DNA of 64,000 nucleotides from UBA6623 sp965217195 (GTDB taxonomy: Bacteria > Acidobacteriota > Terriglobia > Bryobacterales > UBA6623): NCBI GenBank assembly GCA_965217195.1, contig CBDCHL010000003.1, forward strand, positions 1,302,001-1,366,000, in the 5' to 3' direction. Below are positions 42,603 to 51,615 of the stretch, in pieces. The position numbers and the translations under genes are program-made. The first letter of the stretch is position 1, and the number at the start of each line of letters is the position of its first letter. The notes beneath the pieces were generated by a model. The model had not been told where the DNA came from. It saw only the letters and a list, made by a program, of their open reading frames with translations, and ran no database searches.

Positions 42603-43811
42603 TTATAGCCGATTGAAGAGCCGCCCCCGATTGAGCAGATTGTTCGGATCAAGGTCATCCTTGATGCGTTTCATTATGGCGAGTTCGGAACCGGGGTCGG
42701 CCCATTGCTCGAGTTCGGCCTTTTGCCCGACCGGCGCATATTCCACAACCGCGGTCAGGCCCTTTTCCCGCGCTACGCGCAAGCAGACCCCGGCATCGTC
42801 TACACCGGAGGCATACACATATCCCACGGCGTTTCCGGCCCTGATCACGGCCGGCCGTTTCAGCCCCCCCGCCTCGGCGACCTCGAAGATTTCCGCCGTC
42901 CGAGTCGGCAGCGTCGAAATGCGAATGACGTGGGAGTCGGAGTCGGCGGCAGCGGCCCGCGCCGTGGTTTCTTGGATGTTTCCCCAAAGCGCTTCGACTT
43001 CGTCATCGGCAAGCGCTTTGAACTCAACCCCGGAGTGATTCTCAGCCATCACGCCGAATTCCCGGCGGCAGCGCTCGATCGTCGCCGGGTTCCCCGTTAC
43101 TTCGATCGCCAAACCATACTGCCCGCTGACTTGCGACAAACCGCCGCTCCATCCAGTAGCGGCCTCGGTGTTGAACAAGTCAATCGCCACGGGCTGGATC
43201 ACCCCGCTCAAGATTTCTGTGCGTAAGCCCGCCAAGGGTGCGATTTCGGCTGACGAGAAAACAACGCTCAGCCGCCCACGTGGAATCGGGAAAACCTTGA
43301 AGTTCACGACGCTGATCGCGGCCAGCGTCCCGTACGCCCCGATCATAAGCTTGCCCATGTCGAGGCCGGTAACGTTCTTGACGACCATCCCGCCCGACTG
43401 CACGGTCTTGCCCTCGATCGTCACGAACTTCATGCCGATCACCATGTCGCGCGCCGTTCCGTAGCAACGGCGCCGCGGGCCGCTTCCATTCGTGGCGATG
43501 ATGCCGCCGATCGTCGCGTCCTCGGCAAATGGCGGGTCAAGCGGAAGAAACTGGTTGTTCTCCGCCAGAGTACGACGCAGGTCGCTATAACGCATTCCCG
43601 CCTCGACGCTAACCGTCAAGTCCCGGGGCTCATACGCGATTAGCCGGCCCAGATTGCGCGTCGATAGAGCGACATCAGCGGGACAAACCTCCCCGCCGGC
43701 GGTCCGTTTAGAGAATCCGCCCCCGATTTCGACGGTCCGCTGCGTCTCGCCGCAATCGCGCAAGACTTCAGACAGCTCCTTGGCGTCGCCGGCTGCAACT
43801 TGATCGGACAT
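42603..43811 (-). CDS. FAD-binding oxidoreductase, glycolate oxidase GlcE-like
   Basis: 402 residues. The N-terminal FAD-binding (PCMH-type) domain has LSTRNLGRLIAYEPRDLTVSV, PLDPPFAEDATIGGIIATNG and GPRRRCYGTARDMVIGMKFV; these are the hallmarks of GlcE. In glycolate oxidase GlcE works with GlcD and GlcF, but neither gene is nearby. The ATG at 43811 is favoured over one at 43844. It lies 37 bases after ppdK on the same strand and may be co-transcribed. A separate role as a stand-alone D-2-hydroxyacid dehydrogenase subunit is possible. Confidence 0.83.
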   Translation of the reverse strand: MSDQVAAGDAKELSEVLRDCGETQRTVEIGGGFSKRTAGGEVCPADVALSTRNLGRLIAYEPRDLTVSVEAGMRYSDLRRTLAENNQFLPLDPPFAEDATIGGIIATNGSGPRRRCYGTARDMVIGMKFVTIEGKTVQSGGMVVKNVTGLDMGKLMIGAYGTLAAISVVNFKVFPIPRGRLSVVFSSAEIAPLAGLRTEILSGVIQPVAIDLFNTEAATGWSGGLSQVSGQYGLAIEVTGNPATIERCRREFGVMAENHSGVEFKALADDEVEALWGNIQETTARAAAADSDSHVIRISTLPTRTAEIFEVAEAGGLKRPAVIRAGNAVGYVYASGVDDAGVCLRVAREKGLTAVVEYAPVGQKAELEQWADPGSELAIMKRIKDDLDPNNLLNRGRLFNRL

Positions 43812-43848
43812 CGTTCTATGGTACGCCGCAAACGACTGTGGCACCGCG

Positions 43849-46527
43849 CTAAGCGGTGCGCATCGTCTCTTCCCGACCCTTTGACAGAGCTGCCTGAGCA
43901 GCGGCCAGTTTGGCGATCGGAACCCGATATGGTGACGCGCTCACATAGTCAAGCCCGGCGCGGACGCAGAACTCGATCGACTTGGGATCACCGCCGTGTT
44001 CGCCGCAAATGCCGACCTCGAGATCCTTACGGGTCTTGCGACCTTTCTCGACGGCGATCTCAATAAGCTGACCGACACCGCCTGCGTCAAGCACCGCGAA
44101 GGGATCGTCGTCAAAGATGCGGCGCTCTTTGTACTCCTCGATGAAACCGCCCGCGTCGTCGCGCGAGAACCCGAACGTCGTCTGCGTCAAATCATTGGTA
44201 CCGAAGCTGAAGAACTCCGCCTGCTCGGCGACCTGGTCGGCGGTGAGCGCCCCACGGGGCACTTCGATCATCGTCCCGACCATATACTTGACCTTTTTGC
44301 CTTTGGCGGCGAAAACCTTCTCCGCCGTCTCCACAACGATCTTCTTCTGGTTTTCGAGTTCCTTGACGTTGCCGACAAGAGGAATCATCACCTCGGGAAT
44401 CACCTTGATGCCCTTCTTGGCGCATTGTACGGCGGCCTCGAAAATCGCTTGCGCCTGCATCTCGGTGATTTCAGGAAACGTAATCCCCAGACGGCAACCG
44501 CGATGCCCGAGCATGGGGTTGAACTCGTGAAGCTCCTCGACTCGCTCCAGAAGCTTTTCGAGTTCCCGCACATGCTGCTTCCTCTTGTTGAGGGCCTTGA
44601 GCTCGGCGATTTCTACCATCAGTTCTTCGCGTTTCGGCAGAAACTCGTGCAACGGCGGGTCGAGGGTACGAATGATAACCGGGTAGCCGTTCATCACTGT
44701 AAACAGAGCGGCGAAGTCCCGACGCTGGACCGGAAGCAACTTGCGCAGCGCTTTACGACGGTCCTTCTCGTTATCGGCGAGAATCATCGCTCGCATATGG
44801 TCGAGGCGTTCGCCTTCGAAGAACATGTGCTCGGTGCGGCAAAGCCCGATGCCCTCGGCGCCGAACCGGCGTGCCATCTTGGCGTCGCGCGGCACTTCGG
44901 CGTTCGCGCGGACGCCGATGCCGCGAAACTGGTCGACCCACTTCATGAACCGCGCTAAGTGCGCGCTCGAGGGGTCGGGATCGATGGTCTTCGCTTGCCC
45001 GGCGAAGACTTCTCCGGTTGAGCCGTCAAGCGAAATCCAGTCGCCTTCCCGAAGCGTCGTCCGGCCGGCCTTCATCTGCTTCTTGGCCGGGCTGACTTGC
45101 ACGTCGCCCGCACCCGCGACACAAGGCGTTCCCATGCCCCGCGCCACAACCGCGGCGTGGCTGGTCATACCGCCGCGCGACGTCAAAATCCCGTTCGCCA
45201 CTTCCATACCGTGAATGTCGTCCGGTGTAGTTTCCCCGCGAACGAGAACTACAGGACCGTTCGCGGCATGCGTCACCGCATCGTCCGCCGAAAAAACGAC
45301 CGTGCCCACGGCGGCCCCGGGCGAAGCCGGCAAGCCTTTGGCCAACTTGTTGAGCGACTTCTTCGAGCTCGGCTCGATCACAGGGTGCAGCAATTGATCG
45401 AGTTGCTGCGGCTCGACGCGCATGACCGCTTCTTCTTTCGAAATAAGCCGCTCTTTCACCATGTCGACGGCGATTTTGATGGCCGCTGGGCCGGTACGCT
45501 TGCCGTTGCGCGTCTGCAACATGAAAAGCTTCGAGTCTTGAATAGTGAACTCGAAATCCTGTACGTCGCGGTAGTGCTTTTCAAGGTTTTTCGTGATACG
45601 GCGCAACTGCTTGTAGGCCTGGGGCAGGATGTCCGCAAGCTCGCTGATCGGCCGCGGCGTTCGAATACCCGCCACAACGTCTTCGCCCTGTGCGTTGATC
45701 AGAAACTCGCCGTAGAATTCCTTGCTGCCGGTAGCAGGGTTGCGCGTAAAGCCGACGCCGGTGGCTGAGGTATCGCCGAGATTCCCGAAAACCATGGCTT
45801 GGACGTTCACCGCCGTGCCCAGATCATCGGGGATCCCGTTCATGCGGCGGTAGAAAATCGCACGTTGGTTGTGCCAGGAGCGAAACACAGCGTCGCGCGC
45901 GCCGCGAAGCTGATCGTGTGGATCTTGTGGGAAGGGATTCCCGGTTTTCTTCTCGACGAACTTCTTAAATTCAGCGACGACCTCTTGCAGATCTTCCGCC
46001 GTCAAATCGGTGTCGAGTTTCGCTTTCTTCTTCTTCTTGATCGACTCGAGAATATGCTCGAAATCGTCTTTCTCCAGATCCAGAACCACGGCGCCGAACA
46101 TCTGGATGAAACGGCGGTAACAGTCATAGGAAAAGCGCGGATTGCCTGAGTTTCCGACCAAACCTTCGACAGTCTTGTCATTGAGACCCAGGTTCAGAAT
46201 GGTATCCATCATGCCCGGCATCGAGAACTTGGCGCCTGATCGCACACTCACGAGAAGGGGGCCTTTGGCGTTGCCCAGTTTTTGGCCCATCTTCTTCTCA
46301 AGCTCGGCAAGGGCCGCTTTCATCTGCTTCTCAACTTTTGCGGGCGTCTTATTGCCGGCGTCGAAGTAAAGATTGCAGACCTGGGTGGTTATGGTGAATC
46401 CGGGCGGCACCGGAACGCCGGCGAGGCTCATCTCGGCCAATCCGGCCCCTTTGCCCCCGAGCGTGTCCTTCATCGTGCCGTTGCCGTCGGCTCCTCCCCC
46501 GCCGAAACCGTAGACGTACTTCTCCAT
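43849..46527 (-). CDS. ppdK: Pyruvate, phosphate dikinase
   Basis: Interconverts pyruvate, ATP and phosphate with phosphoenolpyruvate, AMP and pyrophosphate. 892 residues, standard length. The ATP-grasp domain begins YVYGFGGGGADGNGTMKDTL followed by GGKGAGLAEM; the phospho-His is in TSRGGMTSHAAVVARGMGTP; the PEP-binding barrel has FFSFGTNDLTQTTFGFSRDD and ends with GICGEHGGDPKSIEFC, the catalytic Cys. The ATG at 46527 gives the normal start; another lies three codons upstream, too close to the ribosome site. Pyrophosphate it makes could feed the membrane pyrophosphatase at 4277-6319. Confidence 0.95.
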   Translation of the reverse strand: MEKYVYGFGGGGADGNGTMKDTLGGKGAGLAEMSLAGVPVPPGFTITTQVCNLYFDAGNKTPAKVEKQMKAALAELEKKMGQKLGNAKGPLLVSVRSGAKFSMPGMMDTILNLGLNDKTVEGLVGNSGNPRFSYDCYRRFIQMFGAVVLDLEKDDFEHILESIKKKKKAKLDTDLTAEDLQEVVAEFKKFVEKKTGNPFPQDPHDQLRGARDAVFRSWHNQRAIFYRRMNGIPDDLGTAVNVQAMVFGNLGDTSATGVGFTRNPATGSKEFYGEFLINAQGEDVVAGIRTPRPISELADILPQAYKQLRRITKNLEKHYRDVQDFEFTIQDSKLFMLQTRNGKRTGPAAIKIAVDMVKERLISKEEAVMRVEPQQLDQLLHPVIEPSSKKSLNKLAKGLPASPGAAVGTVVFSADDAVTHAANGPVVLVRGETTPDDIHGMEVANGILTSRGGMTSHAAVVARGMGTPCVAGAGDVQVSPAKKQMKAGRTTLREGDWISLDGSTGEVFAGQAKTIDPDPSSAHLARFMKWVDQFRGIGVRANAEVPRDAKMARRFGAEGIGLCRTEHMFFEGERLDHMRAMILADNEKDRRKALRKLLPVQRRDFAALFTVMNGYPVIIRTLDPPLHEFLPKREELMVEIAELKALNKRKQHVRELEKLLERVEELHEFNPMLGHRGCRLGITFPEITEMQAQAIFEAAVQCAKKGIKVIPEVMIPLVGNVKELENQKKIVVETAEKVFAAKGKKVKYMVGTMIEVPRGALTADQVAEQAEFFSFGTNDLTQTTFGFSRDDAGGFIEEYKERRIFDDDPFAVLDAGGVGQLIEIAVEKGRKTRKDLEVGICGEHGGDPKSIEFCVRAGLDYVSASPYRVPIAKLAAAQAALSKGREETMRTA

Positions 46528-46674
46528 ATTTCTCATTCCTCTCCCTGGTGATTGTTGTATTGATACGAGACGTAAAGAATTCAGTTGCGAACAAAAACTG
46601 TTGAGATCAAACGAGGGGCTGTGGCCTGGTCTGGCCGGCACGGTTCTCCGGCGACGGGGCTGCACACCCCAACT

Positions 46675-48744
46675 TCAGCCGTCGCCGCTCACAATTTCAC
46701 TAAAATCCGCGATCGTCGAGAACTCGTTCCGGAGTCGCGCTAAAAAGGCCAAGCGGTTGCTGCGCACGGTTTCGTCTTCAGCCATGACCATGACGTCATC
46801 GAAAAAGGAATCAACCGCGGGCCGCAACGAAGCGATCCGGATCAGGGCTTCCTCGTACTGCCCATCGTGCTTGAGTTCCGCCACACTCGGGCTCAGCTTC
46901 TCAAACTCGTCAAACAGCTTCTTTTCCGATCCGTCTTCGAGCAAGGCGGCGTCTACATCGCGGGCGGCAAATTGGTTAGCTCCTCCCGCCTGACGCAAGA
47001 TGTTGCTGATACGCTTGAAACCGGCCGCCAACGGTTCGAAATTCCCAGTCGGTCGAACCTTAGCGATCGCCTCGGCGCGCGCAGCGATCTCGAGCGGTTG
47101 CTCCGATGACGCACTCAACACAGCTTGGACTTCGTCGTGGCGATACCCGCGCACTTCCCGTAGGTAGTAGCGAAGCCGCTCGACGAAAAACTCTTCCAGT
47201 GCCGCGGTATTTTCGCCGGCCCCCGCCATTCCGCATAGCTCCGGCAGCGATAGCGCTAGTTCGCCCTCCACCAAAATCCGGATGATGCCGTAGGCCGCTC
47301 GCCGCAGCGCGAAGGGATCTTTCGAACCCGTCGGCATCATGCCGAGCCGAAACAGCCCGCCCAAGGTATCCAGCTTGTCGGCAATCGCTACCAACCTCGC
47401 AACGGCGCTCCGCGGGATCGTGTCTTCCGCGCCTGCCGGGCGGTAATGGTCGTAGATCGCGTCGGCGACCTGTTGGGGCGCGCTCTGGTGCTTGGCGTAA
47501 AGCCCGCCGACAACCCCCTGCAGTTCGGGGAACTCGCCCACCAATTCCGTTGTCAAGTCGCACTTCGCCAACTCGGCGGCGCGACGGGCGTGTCCGGTCT
47601 GCTCGTCCGACAGTGCCAATGCCCGCGCCAACGCCTTCGCGATTTCCTGATTGCGCTCGGTCTTTTCGAAATACGACCCCAGTTTGGCCTGGAACGTCAC
47701 GGCCTTGAGGTCTTCGACGCGGGCGGCGAGCGATTTCTTTTGATCGGCGTCCCAAAAGAACTGCGCGTCGTTGAAACGCGCCCGCAGAACGCGCTCGTTT
47801 CCCTGCCGAATGATCCCGTCGGGATCGCCGTCAAGATTCGCCACAGCGACGAACCGCGCCTGCAAACGCCCGGCCTCATCCTCAACGGCAAGATATTTTT
47901 GGTGATGCTCCATCACCGTTTCGAGCACTTCTTCCGGTAGCGTCAGGTAGCTTTCCTCGAAGCCGCCAAGGATAGGCGTTGGGTACTCCGTGATGTTGAC
48001 CAGAATCGACAGCAGCCGTGGATTGGCACGCACCCGCAGCCCCCCGGGCATTAGGGCATCGATCTCGGATTCAATCTTGCGGCGCCTCTCGTCACCTGAG
48101 AGAATCACATGGCTCGCCGCCAACTTTTCGCGCAGGTCGGCCCCCCCCGAAACTTCGATCGTTCCTGAAGCCAAGCGGCGGTGTCCATAGCTCACCGAAC
48201 CGGCGGTAACCCCGGCGATTTCGAACGGCACAACAGCTCCGTCATAGAGCGCCGTCAGCCAACGAATCGGTCGAATGAACCGTGGACCCGACTTCCCGGT
48301 CCAATACATCGTCTTAGGGAAGTGAACAGCTATGACAATCTCAGGCAACATCTCGGCAAGGATTTCAGCTGTCGGCCGCCCCGCAATCCGGCGCGTCACG
48401 GTGAGGCGACCGTTGTCGTCAGTCCCAAGTTCGTCCACGCTGACGCCGGCCCGTCGAGCGAACCCTGCCCCCGCCTTGGTGGGCTTGCCCGCATCGTCGA
48501 ACGCTATCTTGCGCGGCGGTCCTGTTAGGGTCTCTTCACGATCGGCCTGACGATGGGCGAGATTTTCGGCGATGAGCACCAGCCGGCGCGGCGTGCCCTC
48601 GGTGGTATAGCTCACTCCGCCGACGAGATCATGCTTCTCGAGGCCTTCGCTAAAGCGCCGTTCGAGGTCGCTCAGCGCAGTACCGATCATCCAATCCGGG
48701 ATTTCTTCGGTGCCGACTTCCAGTAGAAATTCCGCCGTTTTCAT
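46675..48744 (-). CDS. glyS: Glycyl-tRNA synthetase beta subunit
   Basis: Binds tRNA-Gly in the alpha2-beta2 enzyme. 689 residues, normal length: N-terminal FLLEVGTEEIPDWMIG, RTPRRLVL-like GTPRRLVLIAENLA, the HD-like region (EYPTPILGGFEESYLTLPEE; ADKLDTLGGLFRLGMMPTGS then DPFALRRAAYGIIRIL) and a C-terminal anticodon-binding domain (FFDDVMVMAEDETVRSNRLA). Its ATG overlaps the glyQ stop codon (TGATG), so the subunits are made by coupled translation. Confidence 0.97.
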   Translation of the reverse strand: MKTAEFLLEVGTEEIPDWMIGTALSDLERRFSEGLEKHDLVGGVSYTTEGTPRRLVLIAENLAHRQADREETLTGPPRKIAFDDAGKPTKAGAGFARRAGVSVDELGTDDNGRLTVTRRIAGRPTAEILAEMLPEIVIAVHFPKTMYWTGKSGPRFIRPIRWLTALYDGAVVPFEIAGVTAGSVSYGHRRLASGTIEVSGGADLREKLAASHVILSGDERRRKIESEIDALMPGGLRVRANPRLLSILVNITEYPTPILGGFEESYLTLPEEVLETVMEHHQKYLAVEDEAGRLQARFVAVANLDGDPDGIIRQGNERVLRARFNDAQFFWDADQKKSLAARVEDLKAVTFQAKLGSYFEKTERNQEIAKALARALALSDEQTGHARRAAELAKCDLTTELVGEFPELQGVVGGLYAKHQSAPQQVADAIYDHYRPAGAEDTIPRSAVARLVAIADKLDTLGGLFRLGMMPTGSKDPFALRRAAYGIIRILVEGELALSLPELCGMAGAGENTAALEEFFVERLRYYLREVRGYRHDEVQAVLSASSEQPLEIAARAEAIAKVRPTGNFEPLAAGFKRISNILRQAGGANQFAARDVDAALLEDGSEKKLFDEFEKLSPSVAELKHDGQYEEALIRIASLRPAVDSFFDDVMVMAEDETVRSNRLAFLARLRNEFSTIADFSEIVSGDG

Positions 48745-49646
48745 CAGGCCGAAACCTCCGCGGTCTCAGTCTGCTGATCGAGCCAAGCTTGCGCCACCCC
48801 CACGGCGAGTGTGCGAACGCGTGCGATCACACCGACCCTCTCGGTCACACTGATCGCCCCCCGCGCGTCGAGTGTGTTGAACAGATGCGAGCACTTCAGC
48901 ACCTGATCGAACGCGGCTAGGAGCGGAAACCGCCTCTTTTCACCTTCGTCCTCGAGCGCGCCGTATTCATCGAGCAACCGGGCGCACTCGCCCTCGTGCA
49001 AATCAAACTCATTCCCGACGAAAGCGATATCCGCCTTCTCGAAGTTATAGAGCGAATATTGCTGCTCGTCGGCGAAACGAACATCGTGGTATTTCCAGGA
49101 CTCGTTCCACTGAATGTCGTACACGCTATCAACGTTTTGCAAGAATGCCGCCAACCGCTCGAGCCCATAAGTCAACTCCGACGGCACAAGCTCCAAATCC
49201 ACCCCGCCGCACTGCTGAAAATAGGTAAACTGCGTGATTTCCAACCCGTCGAGCATCACTTGCCAGCCGATACCCCAAGCGCCCAGCGTCGGTGATTCCC
49301 AGTTGTCCTCCTCGAGCTTCAAATCGTGCTTGCGCAGGTCGATTCCGATGGCTTCCAGGCTTCCTAAGTACTGCTCGATGACATCTTCCGGAGCAGGCTT
49401 GAGAATCACCTGCAGCTGCATGTGTTTGTAGAGACGGTTGGGGTTCTCCCCGTAACGCCCGTCGGCCGGCCGTCGACTCGGCTGCACGTAAGCGACGCGG
49501 TACGGCTCGGGTCCCAGCACACGCAGGAACGTCTCGGGACACATCGTCCCAGCGCCTACCTCCACGTCGAAGGGCTCTTGGAGAATACACCCCCTCTCGG
49601 CCCAATACGACTTGAGCCGCAAGATCATCTCCTGGTAATTCTGCAT
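48744..49646 (-). CDS. glyQ: Glycyl-tRNA synthetase alpha subunit
   Basis: Carries the class II catalytic site that activates glycine. 300 residues with MILRLKSYWAERGCILQEPF, GTMCPETFLRVLGPEPYRVA (motif 2 region), GIGWQVMLDGLEITQFTYFQ and the conserved DIQWNESWKYHDVR. The gene order recO - small ORF - glyQ - glyS - ppdK resembles the recO-glyQS-ppdK order of Firmicutes, so this operon is probably ancient. Confidence 0.97.
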   Translation of the reverse strand: MQNYQEMILRLKSYWAERGCILQEPFDVEVGAGTMCPETFLRVLGPEPYRVAYVQPSRRPADGRYGENPNRLYKHMQLQVILKPAPEDVIEQYLGSLEAIGIDLRKHDLKLEEDNWESPTLGAWGIGWQVMLDGLEITQFTYFQQCGGVDLELVPSELTYGLERLAAFLQNVDSVYDIQWNESWKYHDVRFADEQQYSLYNFEKADIAFVGNEFDLHEGECARLLDEYGALEDEGEKRRFPLLAAFDQVLKCSHLFNTLDARGAISVTERVGVIARVRTLAVGVAQAWLDQQTETAEVSA

Positions 49647-49683
49647 CGATAAATTGGGTAGGATCGGCCGACGTCGGGAAAGC

Positions 49684-49890
49684 CTACGACGAGCTTTCCG
49701 TCTCGCGCGTTTGCAGCGAGTACCGGCTCAAGATCTGGCGGAATTCGTTGCCCTCGTTCACACTCAGGCGAATTGGCGCCTGACGGCCCATCACGCTGAT
49801 AGCCATCCCGCCGTCCTCGGTCATCTCGGCGCACGAGATCGCCTCGAGATTGATGAAGTAGTTACGAAAGTTGATAAAGTTTCTGTTCAT
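49684..49890 (-). CDS. Small conserved-looking protein between recO and glyQ
   Basis: 68 residues, no known domain. It begins MNRNFINFRNYFINLEAISC and continues EDGGMAISVMGRQAPIRLSV, a beta-rich pattern. A GAGGG ribosome site precedes the ATG at 49890, and spacing to both neighbours is short (45 and 37 bases), which supports a real gene in the recO-glyQS operon. The predicted fold could be a small single-domain barrel; function unknown. Confidence 0.7.
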   Translation of the reverse strand: MNRNFINFRNYFINLEAISCAEMTEDGGMAISVMGRQAPIRLSVNEGNEFRQILSRYSLQTRETESSS

Positions 49891-49935
49891 GTTACCCTCT
49901 CGTCCCGGCCGACAGGCCGCTTGGCTCGCAGTGGA

Positions 49936-50811
49936 TCAGGCCCTTTCCAGCTCCTCCAACACGCTCGCCGTCTTGAGCTTGCCTTCGACCTGATCTTCGA
50001 GGCGCTGCTTGAGAAACTGCCTCAGGTCCGCGGCGGTCGTCGCACTCCATCCGCCGGTCTCGATCCCACGCAACGACGTCTTCAACATCTGATTCGCAAT
50101 CTGTCGCGAAGCGGGCGAAATAGCCCATGCGTTCGGTCCGCGGAAGTCCGCGGAAAACAAGCCCGGGTGGGCCCGCTCGAAGTACGCCGTCTCCGACGGC
50201 GCCAATTCTGCTCCACTCTGAATGCAGACATCAAGTGGTGGCAGCCACCCTCCCAGCCTCACGGCCCACAACGAAAAGTACGTGAGGGCCGCCCACAAAT
50301 GTGCTTCGCCGGCTCCTGTCCCGCTAGTCGCTGTCCCACAGGCCGGCAACCCTGTCGGGGTCGCCGCGCCGTTCGAAGCGGTAACCACACTATTCTTACT
50401 TCCTTGTTCCCCGCTGGTGCCTTCCAACCCGCGTCGAATCCGCTCGAGAACAAGCATCACCAAACGAAAGAATGCGTCGTTCGGTTCCTGTTCCGGCAGC
50501 AAGCGGTCACAAACTTCCGCTATATAATCCAGCGCCACGCCCGATGCATAATCTGCTCGCAAAAAAAGCGGCGGTTCGAGCAGCTCCGAACGATCCAAAC
50601 GCACGAGGTCGCGATTTTCCCGTTGGAAATAGAACAAGCGAACGTGGGCCAGCCGCTCCAGCCCCGAACCAAAAGAATTCTTGGGACGTCGTGCACGACG
50701 GGCGACGCCTCGCAGCTTTCCCTGGTCCCTTGAAACGAAGCTGACGATCAAGTCGGCTTCTCGGTAAGGGTAAGTACGCAGAACGAAGGCTTCGCTCTCC
50801 CGGGCCGACAT
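49936..50811 (-). CDS. recO: DNA repair protein RecO
   Basis: Loads RecA on single-stranded DNA with RecR. 291 residues, about 45 more than usual. N-terminal OB fold: SEAFVLRTYPYREADLIVSF and GKLRGVARRARRPKNSFGSG; the helical domain resumes at HLWAALTYFSLWAVRLGGWL. Between them (about residues 130-168) is a Gly/Ser/Thr/Ala-rich insert (SGEQGSKNSVVTASNGAATP, CGTATSGTGAGEAH) not normal for RecO. The C-terminal zinc motif cysteines are not seen (only Cys in PPLDVCIQSG), so this is a zinc-less form. Confidence 0.9.
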   Translation of the reverse strand: MSARESEAFVLRTYPYREADLIVSFVSRDQGKLRGVARRARRPKNSFGSGLERLAHVRLFYFQRENRDLVRLDRSELLEPPLFLRADYASGVALDYIAEVCDRLLPEQEPNDAFFRLVMLVLERIRRGLEGTSGEQGSKNSVVTASNGAATPTGLPACGTATSGTGAGEAHLWAALTYFSLWAVRLGGWLPPLDVCIQSGAELAPSETAYFERAHPGLFSADFRGPNAWAISPASRQIANQMLKTSLRGIETGGWSATTAADLRQFLKQRLEDQVEGKLKTASVLEELERA

Positions 50812-50857
50812 CGAACGCTAACAACCGTGCACAAAGGTTCAGAATAACACGGCGTCG

Positions 50858-50992
50858 TTACATCGGAACGCGCGATGCGTTGTTCGACAGCCAAGCCTCA
50901 AAGGCCTGTAGATCCGGACACAAGCCCCTCGCGATTTCCGGGTCGCGGGCGCCGCGAAACACGTCATGAAAATCGCGCATGAACTGGAACAT
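50858..50992 (-). CDS. Small ORF upstream of recO
   Basis: 44 codons: MFQFMRDFHDVFRGARDPEI then ARGLCPDLQAFEAWLSNNAS and RVPM. An AAGG lies about 7 bases before the ATG and codon use looks natural, with an amphipathic helical composition. The stop codon precedes the recO start by 46 bases. No family recognised; could be a real small protein or chance. Confidence 0.4.
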   Translation of the reverse strand: MFQFMRDFHDVFRGARDPEIARGLCPDLQAFEAWLSNNASRVPM

Positions 50993-51129
50993 GTTGCCTT
51001 AGATCCTCGGCCCCCGGGAAGCCGAAGCCGCGCTAGACCTCCGCCGGTACGGCGTTATGACCGACCTCTTGTCCAAGCGCGCTGGAAAGCGCCGCCGCCG
51101 GGAAGCGCGACTCCGCCACCCGCGTTTAG

Positions 51130-51585
51130 TCAGTTCGAGACCACCATGCGGGTGGTACTGCTCAACTGAACGGTGGTGTCCGGGGCAACCAGTTGCCCGG
51201 TAACAAATTGGAAGGGGTAGGTGAGAGTGATTTCCAAGAAATCTCCCCGCTCGATGCTTGCAGGAGCCGGGTCGTCGTTCCAGTACGAGTAGACGCCCAT
51301 GATCGTGCCGTCCAACCCATTCGGCGGCGCCTGCGCTTCGACGATGTCGTGAATCTGCCCGTGGCTGATCGGGTACAAGCTCCCTCTCACCACCGAAATG
51401 CGTGCCGTCTGCCGGGTCACGTGGGCCAGCGTGGAATAGACCCACATCATGCGGCCGAACTCCAACAAGGTCATCACCACGACAATGAACAGGACAAAAG
51501 AAAGCGCTAACTCGACAATCGCCGCGCCGCGCTGTGCCCTCCTTCGACCCGTTACTCCGCTTGACAATTGTTTTCCGTGAGACAT
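51130..51585 (-). CDS. TadE-like pilus assembly protein
   Basis: 151 residues. A basic N-terminus with RRRAQRGAAIVELALSFVLF, then IVVVMTLLEFGRMMWVYSTL, is the TadE signature: a prepilin-like segment with Glu five residues into the hydrophobic stretch. The rest is a periplasmic domain. AGGAGAA stands before the ATG at 51585. It lies last in a three-gene set with two other Tad-type pseudopilins, probably for a Flp/Tad pilus whose core genes (tadA, cpaB, rcpA) are not in the window. Confidence 0.87.
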   Translation of the reverse strand: MSHGKQLSSGVTGRRRAQRGAAIVELALSFVLFIVVVMTLLEFGRMMWVYSTLAHVTRQTARISVVRGSLYPISHGQIHDIVEAQAPPNGLDGTIMGVYSYWNDDPAPASIERGDFLEITLTYPFQFVTGQLVAPDTTVQLSSTTRMVVSN

Positions 51586-51615
51586 GAAGTTCTCCTGTTC
51601 GACTTGATCGAAACG

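Noticed and set aside
42371..42616. Open frame of about 80 codons after the unknown gene at 41840
   Set aside because: No ribosome site at its start, basic low-information composition, and it runs into the end of the opposing glcE-like gene.
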